The position numbers and the translations under genes are program-made. This document shows positions 57,476 through 64,000 of a stretch of 64,000 nucleotides of DNA, piece by piece. The first letter of the stretch is position 1. Each line of letters starts with the position of its first letter. The stretch comes from Aequorivita xiaoshiensis (GTDB taxonomy: Bacteria > Bacteroidota > Bacteroidia > Flavobacteriales > Flavobacteriaceae), in NCBI RefSeq assembly GCF_022008395.1, contig NZ_JAIRBB010000006.1, positions 62,001 through 126,000 on the forward strand, written 5' to 3'. The notes under the pieces were generated by a model. That model had not been told where the DNA came from. It saw nothing but the letters and a program-made list of their open reading frames with translations, and made no database searches.

Positions 57476-58819
57476 TTAAGCTACCGCTTTTCTGTTTTTT
57501 CCTGTTTTCATTAAGCCATCGTAATGACGATTTAATAAGTAGGAGTTTACTTGTTGCATGGTGTCGATAGCCACACCTACCATAATTAGTAGTGATGTAC
57601 CACCATAGAATAATGCCCAACCTTGTTGGATCCCCATCAACTTAACTACGAATGCAGGGAAAATTGCAATAAGTGCTAGGAAGATAGAACCCGGAAAGGT
57701 AATTTGAGACATAATTCGATCTAGATATTCTGCAGTTTGACTTCCTGGCTTAATACCTGGAATAAATCCACCACTTCTTTTTAAGTCATCAGCCATTTTG
57801 TTCGTAGGAACAGTAATAGCAGTGTAGAAGTATGTGAAAATAATAATCAAGATTGCGAATACTACGTTATACCAAAGGCCAAATATATCACTAAATGTAG
57901 CTTGAACACCTTGAGCGAACTCGCTATCAGATAAACTAGCAACTGCAGATGGCACAAACATAATTGCTTGCGCAAAGATGATTGGCATTACTCCAGATGC
58001 ATTTAGCTTTAATGGAATAAATTGACGAGCACCAAAAATATTCTTTTCATATCCGCCACTCGCTGTTCTTCTTGCATATTGTACTGGTATTTTACGAACA
58101 GCCATTACCAACATAATTGATAATAGAATAATCACAAACCAAATAACCAATTCAATAAGAATCATAATCAAACCTCCGTTTGATTCCATTACTCTTGAAA
58201 CAAATTCTTGAGCAAACGATTGTGGCATATTTGCGATGATACCCACCATAATAAGTATGGAAATACCATTACCAACACCTTTGTCGGTAATTTTCTCACC
58301 TAACCACATAGCGAATATTGTTCCTGTTACAAGTATAATTACAGAGGAAACATAGAACATAAGGCTTTGCCCCATTACAAATGCTTCAGGTGGCACTCCC
58401 ATTGCTGGAAGACCTGCAAGGTAACTTGGCGCCTGAACCAAACATATACCGATAGTTAACCATCTAGTAATTTGATTGATTTTTTTACGGCCACTTTCTC
58501 CTTCTTTCTGTAATTTTTGTAGGTATGGAACAGCAATTTGCATTAACTGTACTACAATAGAAGCTGAAATATAAGGCATAATACCTAAAGCAAAAACAGA
58601 AGCGTTGGCAAAAGCCCCTCCTGTAAATGCGTTTAGTAAACCACCAATACCGCCAGTGTCAAATTGACCTGCGAACTGTGCCAACATATCTGCATCTATT
58701 CCAGGTAATACTACTTGCGCACCAAAACGGTACACTAATAGCATTCCTAACGTAAGCAAGATGCGGTTACGTAGCTCTTCTATTTTCCAAACATTTTTTA
58801 AGGTATCGATAAATTTCAT
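57476..58819 (-). CDS. secY: Protein translocase subunit SecY
   Basis: SecY is the channel of the Sec export system. The 447-residue protein has ten membrane helices. The conserved segments are RILLTLGMLLVYRFGAQVVL, the plug region near GGIGGLLNAFTGGAF, and IKPGSQTAEYLDRIMSQITF. It follows rplO by 12 bases in the standard spc order. SecDF, its partner, is at 5093-8131. Confidence 0.98.
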   Translation of the reverse strand: MKFIDTLKNVWKIEELRNRILLTLGMLLVYRFGAQVVLPGIDADMLAQFAGQFDTGGIGGLLNAFTGGAFANASVFALGIMPYISASIVVQLMQIAVPYLQKLQKEGESGRKKINQITRWLTIGICLVQAPSYLAGLPAMGVPPEAFVMGQSLMFYVSSVIILVTGTIFAMWLGEKITDKGVGNGISILIMVGIIANMPQSFAQEFVSRVMESNGGLIMILIELVIWFVIILLSIMLVMAVRKIPVQYARRTASGGYEKNIFGARQFIPLKLNASGVMPIIFAQAIMFVPSAVASLSDSEFAQGVQATFSDIFGLWYNVVFAILIIIFTYFYTAITVPTNKMADDLKRSGGFIPGIKPGSQTAEYLDRIMSQITFPGSIFLALIAIFPAFVVKLMGIQQGWALFYGGTSLLIMVGVAIDTMQQVNSYLLNRHYDGLMKTGKNRKAVA

Positions 58820-58831
58820 CCCTATCTTTTG

Positions 58832-59284
58832 TTACAATATTACTACTTCACCTCCGGCAGCTTCAATAGCTTCTTTTGCCGAGGCAGTAAACTTGTGCGC
58901 AGATACTTTCAGTTTTGCTTTTATCTCTCCTCTACCTAAAATCTTAACCATTTCATTTTTTCCAGCAAGACCTAAACCAAATAAGGTTTCAAAGTCAACG
59001 GCATCTTTTATTTTCTTGTCGTCAACCAATTGTTGTAAAGTATCGATATTGATACCTTTATACTCCTTACGGTTGATGTTTGTAAATCCAAACTTAGGAA
59101 CACGACGTTGTAATGGCATCTGACCACCTTCAAATCCAAGTTTCTTTGAATATCCTGAACGTGATTTTGCACCTTTATGTCCGCGGGTAGCAGTGCCACC
59201 TTTTCCGGAACCTTGTCCGCGACCTACTCGCTTGCCTTTGTTTTTCGCCGATCCTGCGGCGGGTTGTAAGTTACTTAAATCCAT
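58832..59284 (-). CDS. rplO: 50S ribosomal protein L15
   Basis: The 150-residue protein begins MDLSNLQPAAGSAKNKGKRV and has GRGQGSGKGGTATRGHKGAKSR and FEGGQMPLQRRVPKFGF, the L15 signature. The C-terminal VSAHKFTASAKEAIEAAGG completes the family pattern. Confidence 0.98.
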   Translation of the reverse strand: MDLSNLQPAAGSAKNKGKRVGRGQGSGKGGTATRGHKGAKSRSGYSKKLGFEGGQMPLQRRVPKFGFTNINRKEYKGINIDTLQQLVDDKKIKDAVDFETLFGLGLAGKNEMVKILGRGEIKAKLKVSAHKFTASAKEAIEAAGGEVVIL

Positions 59285-59298
59285 TTTTTCGTGTTTCC

Positions 59299-59478
59299 TT
59301 ATTTAGTTTCAACTGAAACTAAGTGATTAACTTTATTGATCATACCAAGTATGCTTGGCGTATCTTCGTGTTCTATGGTTTGTCCTATTTTACGTAGGCC
59401 AAGTGCTTCCATAGTTTGTTTTTGGTCTTTTGGGCGATTAATTACGCTTCTAACCTTTGTTACTTTTATTTTTGCCAT
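59299..59478 (-). CDS. rpmD: 50S ribosomal protein L30
   Basis: This 59-codon gene encodes [20 protein letters not shown], then [20 protein letters not shown], and ends with NHLVSVETK. The pattern of two strands with a KKIGQT-like turn is that of L30. It lies between rpsE and rplO, as usual, 14 bases before rplO. Confidence 0.95.
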   Translation of the reverse strand: MAKIKVTKVRSVINRPKDQKQTMEALGLRKIGQTIEHEDTPSILGMINKVNHLVSVETK

Positions 59479-59489
59479 CGCTTTGATAT

Positions 59490-60014
59490 TTATCCTTTGA
59501 ATACTTTTTCAAGTGAAATCCCACGTTGGTCAGCGATTGTTTGAGCACTACGCATTTGCAACAGCGCGTCAAAAGTTGCTTTAACAACGTTATGTGGGTT
59601 TGATGATCCTTGAGATTTTGACAATACATCGTGTACTCCAACAGCTTCAAGTACCGCACGCACAGGTCCACCAGCGATAACTCCTGTACCAGGCGCAGCT
59701 GGGATAAGGTTTACGCGAGCTCCACCGTACTTACCTTTTTGCTCGTGTGGAAGCGTTACTTTGTTAAGTGGAATACGAACTAAGTTTTTCTTAGCATCTT
59801 CAATAGCTTTTGCTATTGCGCTAGCAACGTCTTTGGATTTCCCAAGACCTTGTCCAACCACTCCTTTCTCATCTCCAACAACTACAATAGCTGAAAATCC
59901 GAAGGCACGACCACCTTTGGTCACCTTGGTTACACGTTGTACACCTACCAAACGGTCTTTTAAGTCAAGACCTCCTGGTTTTACTAATTCTACGTTTTTA
60001 TAATCTTGATACAT
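59490..60014 (-). CDS. rpsE: 30S ribosomal protein S5
   Basis: The 174-residue protein has the double-stranded RNA-binding fold with [20 protein letters not shown], then [20 protein letters not shown], and the C-terminal [22 protein letters not shown]-type region. It follows rplR by 8 bases. Confidence 0.98.
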   Translation of the reverse strand: MYQDYKNVELVKPGGLDLKDRLVGVQRVTKVTKGGRAFGFSAIVVVGDEKGVVGQGLGKSKDVASAIAKAIEDAKKNLVRIPLNKVTLPHEQKGKYGGARVNLIPAAPGTGVIAGGPVRAVLEAVGVHDVLSKSQGSSNPHNVVKATFDALLQMRSAQTIADQRGISLEKVFKG

Positions 60015-60022
60015 AATTTTAC

Positions 60023-60379
60023 TTAGAATTTAAGGCCACCTTCTCGTGCACCTTCAGCTAATGATTTTACTCTTCCGTGGTATAGGTAACCGCCTCTGTC
60101 GAAAGCGATGGTTTCAACACCAGCTTTAACAGCTTTTTCTGCGATTAATTTCCCAACCATTTTTGCAGCTTCAACTTTATTTACTTTTGAAGCGTCTATC
60201 TCTTTATCTCTTGAAGATGCAGCGGTAATGGTTTTTCCATTTACATCGTCAATTATTTGAGCGTATATTTCTTTGTTGCTTCTGTAAACAGCCAAACGTG
60301 GACGACTTTCAGTCCCCTCAACCGTTTTTCTGATTCGCATGCGCAAACGCTCTCTTCTTTCGTATTTTGATAATGCCAT
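60023..60379 (-). CDS. rplR: 50S ribosomal protein L18
   Basis: The 118-residue 5S rRNA-binding protein has [37 protein letters not shown], and the ending [20 protein letters not shown], all typical of L18. It follows rplF by 11 bases. Confidence 0.98.
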   Translation of the reverse strand: MALSKYERRERLRMRIRKTVEGTESRPRLAVYRSNKEIYAQIIDDVNGKTITAASSRDKEIDASKVNKVEAAKMVGKLIAEKAVKAGVETIAFDRGGYLYHGRVKSLAEGAREGGLKF

Positions 60380-60390
60380 AACTCTATTTG

Positions 60391-60933
60391 TTATGCAGAT
60401 TTACCTGCTTTTCTTCTTAATTGTTCACCTACAAACTTGATACCTTTTCCTTTGTAAGGTTCTGGCTTACGGAAACTACGAATTTTTGCAGCTACCTGTC
60501 CAACTAATTGCTTGTCGTGCGAAGTTAGTTTTACAATCGGGTTCTTACCTTTATCAGATACTGTTTCCACTTTTACCTCTGGAGCGATATCCATAACGAT
60601 GTTATGTGAAAAACCTAAAGCTAAATCTAATTTTTGTCCTTGGTTGCTCGCGCGGTATCCCACACCAACCAATTCTAATTCTTTAGTCCAACCTTTACTA
60701 ACACCCTCAATCATATTATTAACTAAAGCTCTGTATAGACCGTGTCTTGCAGTGTGATCTTTAGAGTCTGAAGGGCGTTCCACTATTACGTGGTCATCTT
60801 CTACTTTCATGGTTATATCAGCGTATTCCTGAGATAACTCACCTAATTTTCCTTTTACGGTAATTACGTTGTCTTTAATATCAACTGTAACTCCTTGTGG
60901 GATTGCTACCGGGTTTTTACCTATTCTTGACAT
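60391..60933 (-). CDS. rplF: 50S ribosomal protein L6
   Basis: The 180-residue protein begins [19 protein letters not shown] and has [13 protein letters not shown] and the signature [20 protein letters not shown]. The two duplicated L6 domains are visible. It follows rpsH by 15 bases. Confidence 0.98.
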   Translation of the reverse strand: MSRIGKNPVAIPQGVTVDIKDNVITVKGKLGELSQEYADITMKVEDDHVIVERPSDSKDHTARHGLYRALVNNMIEGVSKGWTKELELVGVGYRASNQGQKLDLALGFSHNIVMDIAPEVKVETVSDKGKNPIVKLTSHDKQLVGQVAAKIRSFRKPEPYKGKGIKFVGEQLRRKAGKSA

Positions 60934-60948
60934 TTCTTTGTCTATTTT

Positions 60949-61350
60949 TTAGTAAACGTAACACAATACTTCACCTCCTACATTCTGAGCTTTAGCTTGC
61001 TGTCCTGTCATAACTCCTGAAGAAGTTGACACAATAGCAATACCTAATCCGTTCAGAATACGTGGAAGTTCTGTTGAACCTGCGTATTTACGTAAACCTG
61101 GTTTACTAATTCTTTGAATTTTCTTGATCACTGGCTCTTTGGTAAGCTTATCATATTTAAGAGCGATTTTGATGATACCCTGTGGAGTACTTTCGTCATC
61201 AAATTTGTAGCTCAATATGTAACCCTGATCAAAAAGGATTTTTGTAATCTCCTTTTTAAGATTTGACGCTGGAATCTCTACTACGCGATGTCCGGCTTTT
61301 GCAGCATTTCTAACCCTAGTTAGATAATCTGAAATTGGATCTATATTCAT
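60949..61350 (-). CDS. rpsH: 30S ribosomal protein S8
   Basis: The 133-residue protein begins MNIDPISDYLTRVRNAAKAG and ends GVMTGQQAKAQNVGGEVLCY, with GLGIAIVSTSSGV in between, the S8 signature. It is separated from rpsN by an 89-base gap in which I see nothing specific. Confidence 0.98.
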   Translation of the reverse strand: MNIDPISDYLTRVRNAAKAGHRVVEIPASNLKKEITKILFDQGYILSYKFDDESTPQGIIKIALKYDKLTKEPVIKKIQRISKPGLRKYAGSTELPRILNGLGIAIVSTSSGVMTGQQAKAQNVGGEVLCYVY

Positions 61351-61439
61351 TTATTGATATTTGCGGTTGTGGTTTTTGCCCGTTAATCGAAACAAACCTT
61401 CAACCAATTTATATTAAGTTTTGGAACAAATTAATGTTC

Positions 61440-61709
61440 TTACCAAGATGCTTTACGAACACCAGGAATAAGGCCTTGGTTAGCCAATTCACGGAAAGTA
61501 ACACGTGAAATTCCAAAAGTTCTCATATACCCTCTTGGTCTTCCTGTAAGTTTACAACGGTTATGTAAACGTACTGGAGAGGCATTTTTAGGCAGTTTTT
61601 GCAAACCTTCCCAGTCACCAGCTTCTTTTAAAGCTTTGCGCTTGGCTGCATATTTTGCTACCATTTTCTGTCTCTTAACCTCACGGGCTTTCATTGATTC
61701 TTTAGCCAT
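61440..61709 (-). CDS. rpsN: 30S ribosomal protein S14, zinc-free form
   Basis: The 89-residue protein is the longer S14 form without a zinc site: [20 protein letters not shown] at the start, and [20 protein letters not shown] and [16 protein letters not shown] at the end. Only one cysteine is present. It starts 3 bases after rplE. Confidence 0.98.
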   Translation of the reverse strand: MAKESMKAREVKRQKMVAKYAAKRKALKEAGDWEGLQKLPKNASPVRLHNRCKLTGRPRGYMRTFGISRVTFRELANQGLIPGVRKASW

Positions 61710-61712
61710 CTC

Positions 61713-62264
61713 TTAGTTCTTTTTAAAGGGTAACCCTAATTCTTGTAATAATGATTTCGCTTCCTTATCGGTCTTAGCTGAAGTAACAAATGTAATATTC
61801 ATTCCTTCAATCTTCTTCACTTTATCGATATCGATTTCAGGGAAGATAATTTGCTCGGTAATTCCTAAAGAGTAATTCCCTCTTCCGTCAAAACCTGTTG
61901 CTTTAATTCCGTTAAAGTCACGTACCCTAGGCAATGCTGAAGTAACCAATCTATCAAAAAATTCGTACATGCGCTCTCCACGTAAGGTAACTTTTACACC
62001 AATTGGCATACCTTTACGTAATTTGAAGTTTGCAACGTCTTTCTTAGAGATAGTTGGAACCGCTTTTTGCCCGGTTATCTTAGTAAACTCATCAACCGAA
62101 TAGTCAATAAGTTTCTTATCAGCTACTGCTGCACCCACTCCGCGGGAAACAACAATACGCTCTAATTTTGGTACTTGCATGACGTTTGTGTAACCAAATT
62201 CGTCAGTAAGAGCATTGATCACTCTGCTTTTGTACTCGTCTTTAAGTCTTGGTGAATATGCCAT
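61713..62264 (-). CDS. rplE: 50S ribosomal protein L5
   Basis: The 183-residue protein binds 5S rRNA. It has [57 protein letters not shown] and [19 protein letters not shown], all L5 signatures. It starts 2 bases after rplX. Confidence 0.98.
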   Translation of the reverse strand: MAYSPRLKDEYKSRVINALTDEFGYTNVMQVPKLERIVVSRGVGAAVADKKLIDYSVDEFTKITGQKAVPTISKKDVANFKLRKGMPIGVKVTLRGERMYEFFDRLVTSALPRVRDFNGIKATGFDGRGNYSLGITEQIIFPEIDIDKVKKIEGMNITFVTSAKTDKEAKSLLQELGLPFKKN

Positions 62265-62266
62265 AA

Positions 62267-62593
62267 CTATATTGCTTGATTCGATTGTTTTGAAAACCGT
62301 ACTTTTTTACCATCTTCCATTTTATATCCTACTCTTGTAGCTTTTCCAGATTTTGGATCTACTAGAGATAGGTTTGAAATATGGATAGGAGCTTCTTTCT
62401 TAACGATACCACCTTGTGGGTTAGCAGCGCTAGGTTTCTCATGTTTAGAAACCATATTTACTCCTTCTACGATTGCTTTGTTTTTGTCAAGGAATGTTTT
62501 CATTACCTTACCTTCTGAACCTTTATGGTCTCCGGCAGTAACTACTACTGTATCTCCCGATTTTATTTTAAGCTTTGTCATCTTAGTTTTCAT
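62267..62593 (-). CDS. rplX: 50S ribosomal protein L24
   Basis: The protein of 108 residues has a KOW motif ([20 protein letters not shown]), then [20 protein letters not shown] and a C-terminal [19 protein letters not shown] second ATG at residue 5 (62581) gives [10 protein letters not shown] and a 104-residue protein, closer to the usual length; either start is possible. Confidence 0.96.
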   Translation of the reverse strand: MKTKMTKLKIKSGDTVVVTAGDHKGSEGKVMKTFLDKNKAIVEGVNMVSKHEKPSAANPQGGIVKKEAPIHISNLSLVDPKSGKATRVGYKMEDGKKVRFSKQSNQAI

Positions 62594-62594
62594 A

Positions 62595-62963
62595 TTAAAG
62601 CACCTCTGGTGCCAATGATACTATTTTCATAAATTGCTTGTCGCGAAGTTCTCTTGCTACCGGTCCAAATACACGTGTTCCTCTCATTTCACCTTGTGGG
62701 TTTAATAAAACACATGCATTATCATCGAAACGGATGTAAGAACCATCAGGTCTTCTAATTTCCTTAACAGTACGTACTACTACTGCTGTAGAAACTGCAC
62801 CTTTCTTAATGTTTCCATTAGGAGTAGCTTCTTTTACTGAAACTACTATTTTATCACCTATAGAAGCATACCTTCTTTTTGTACCGCCTAATACACGGAT
62901 GCAAAGTACTTCTTTAGCACCGGTATTATCTGCGACTTTGAGTCTTGATTCTTGTTGTAACAT
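62595..62963 (-). CDS. rplN: 50S ribosomal protein L14
   Basis: The 122-residue protein begins [20 protein letters not shown] and has [15 protein letters not shown] and the signature [20 protein letters not shown]. It ends with [11 protein letters not shown]. It follows rpsQ by 2 bases. Confidence 0.98.
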   Translation of the reverse strand: MLQQESRLKVADNTGAKEVLCIRVLGGTKRRYASIGDKIVVSVKEATPNGNIKKGAVSTAVVVRTVKEIRRPDGSYIRFDDNACVLLNPQGEMRGTRVFGPVARELRDKQFMKIVSLAPEVL

Positions 62964-62965
62964 AA

Positions 62966-63229
62966 TTACTTCGCTCTTTCAATTATTTCTACTAATCTCC
63001 AACATTTGGTTTTACTTAAAGGTCTTGTTTCCATGATCCTTACTGTATCACCTTCATTGCAGTTGTTTGTCTCGTCGTGTGCAACGTATTTTTTCGTCTT
63101 TGTCACGAACTTTCCGTACATAGGGTGCTTTAATTTCTTAACCTCTGCAACTACAATAGACTTATCCATTTTGTTACTGGTTACTACACCGATACGTTCT
63201 TTTCTTAAATTTCTTTTAATTTCTTCCAT
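62966..63229 (-). CDS. rpsQ: 30S ribosomal protein S17
   Basis: The 87-residue OB-fold protein has [39 protein letters not shown] and [20 protein letters not shown], the S17 pattern. It follows rpmC by 15 bases. Confidence 0.98.
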   Translation of the reverse strand: MEEIKRNLRKERIGVVTSNKMDKSIVVAEVKKLKHPMYGKFVTKTKKYVAHDETNNCNEGDTVRIMETRPLSKTKCWRLVEIIERAK

Positions 63230-63244
63230 CTTTCAGCTGTACAA

Positions 63245-63436
63245 TTATTGCACTTCTCTATTAGTTAGTTCAGTCGCTATTCTTGCTATCACTCTTCTTT
63301 GAGATCTTAGTTGAATTGGATTTTCCAACGGTGAAATGGTGTGAGCCATTTTTAGGTCTACATAGGCTTTTTTAGTTTCAGCAAATGTTTCCTGAAGTTC
63401 TGCCGTTGTTGCTTTCTTAATTTCTGATTGTTTCAT
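63245..63436 (-). CDS. rpmC: 50S ribosomal protein L29
   Basis: The 63-residue two-helix protein has MKQSEIKKATTAELQETFAE and NPIQLRSQRRVIARIATELT, the L29 pattern. It follows rplP by 11 bases. Confidence 0.97.
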   Translation of the reverse strand: MKQSEIKKATTAELQETFAETKKAYVDLKMAHTISPLENPIQLRSQRRVIARIATELTNREVQ

Positions 63437-63447
63437 CTTTCAAAAAA

Positions 63448-63867
63448 TTATGCTTGGAAATCCCGAGACATTACAAATTTAGTTTTTACTGGAAGCTTTT
63501 GTGCTGCAAGGCGCAATGCTTCTTTAGCTGTTTCAATTGGTACACCAGATACTTCGAAAAGTATTCTACCTGGTTTTACTACAGCAGCGTAATATTCAAC
63601 AGCACCCTTACCTTTACCCATACGTACTTCAAGAGGTTTTTTGGTAATTGGCTTATCTGGGAAAATCATAATCCAGATAGACCCCTCTCTTTTCATAAAA
63701 CGAGTAGCAGCAATACGAGCAGCTTCAATTTGTCTAGCTGTAAGAAATTCTGATTCCAACGATTTTATACCGAAGGTACCATATGCTAATTGATTACCTC
63801 GTCCGGCATCACCTTTCATACGGCCTTTTTGATGTTTACGGTATTTTGTTCTTTTAGGTTGTAACAT
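63448..63867 (-). CDS. rplP: 50S ribosomal protein L16
   Basis: The 139-residue protein begins [20 protein letters not shown] and has [37 protein letters not shown] and [19 protein letters not shown], all L16 signatures. Confidence 0.98.
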   Translation of the reverse strand: MLQPKRTKYRKHQKGRMKGDAGRGNQLAYGTFGIKSLESEFLTARQIEAARIAATRFMKREGSIWIMIFPDKPITKKPLEVRMGKGKGAVEYYAAVVKPGRILFEVSGVPIETAKEALRLAAQKLPVKTKFVMSRDFQA

Positions 63868-63885
63868 TTTCTTCTGTTTAAAAAA

Positions 63886-64000
63886 TTACTTTCTACGGCG
63901 TGCTTTGTTGCCACCGCGTCCTTGAGCACCTTTACCACCTTTTTTGCCAGTCGAAAGACCAACTAGTGGAGAAAGTTCTCGCTTTCCATATACTTCGCCT
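63886..64000 (-). CDS. rpsC: 30S ribosomal protein S3, C-terminal end (runs off right edge)
   Basis: The last 37 codons are in the window: [20 protein letters not shown], then a Gly/Lys/Arg-rich tail ending GGNKARRRK. This matches the end of S3 and its position directly upstream of rplP. The main part lies outside the window. Confidence 0.93.
   Translation of the reverse strand, partial: GEVYGKRELSPLVGLSTGKKGGKGAQGRGGNKARRRK

Noticed and set aside
59450-59671. A 73-residue open frame overlapping rpsE and rpmD on the minus strand
   Set aside because: It overlaps the well-supported S5 and L30 genes in another frame and has no recognisable family.

Overview
This window is a chromosomal segment of a low-GC member of the Bacteroidota, almost certainly a (probably marine) Flavobacteriaceae. 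The evidence is a SecD-SecF fusion, Bacteroidota-type promoters (TTG, about 19 bases, TAnnTTTG), N-terminal lipoprotein signals, a remnant of a type IX secretion C-terminal sorting domain, and the gene order rpsC...rplQ-carA, eno, gltA. I cannot name the genus. I see no rRNA, tRNA, CRISPR array, insertion sequence or prophage.

Layout. 1-5000: the start of a secreted protein on the minus strand, then folE, cysS, yidD, lgt and a DUF192 lipoprotein. 5000-12500 (minus strand): secDF, a small membrane-anchored protein that resembles a detached SecD periplasmic domain, and a three-gene operon (Cys-rich small protein, TonB-dependent receptor, Met/His-rich lipoprotein). The receptor carries the CxxxM and HxM copper ligands known from OprC, so I read the operon as a copper uptake or handling locus. 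12700-26700: housekeeping genes, including the class II ribonucleotide reductase, mdh, gyrB, queE, a HerA-like ATPase, folD and ffh. 27000-30000: nhaA, a 52-codon orphan sorting-domain fragment with its own terminator, and an arsR-arsM arsenic pair. 30100-39700: a carboxypeptidase-regulatory-like protein, an unusual two-part PLP enzyme, GtrA, a DEAD-box helicase with a structured leader, an ECF sigma factor divergent from a small membrane protein, a TPR-kinase pseudogene, comEC and a thioredoxin-like protein. 39775-47121: a peptide-use operon of one DPP-IV-type peptidase followed by three POT-family peptide transporters. 47400-53690: mgtE, an amidinotransferase-fold enzyme, citrate synthase, enolase and carA. 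53800-64000: the spc/alpha ribosomal protein cluster on the minus strand, including rpmJ (38 codons) and rpmD (59 codons), and running off the right edge inside rpsC.

Most of the window is core genome. The parts that go beyond routine annotation are the copper operon with its internally duplicated lipoprotein, the SecD-like orphan domain next to secDF, the duplicated PLP protein, the orphan sorting-domain remnant, a dispersed intergenic repeat, and several intrinsic terminators that overlap the promoter of the next gene.
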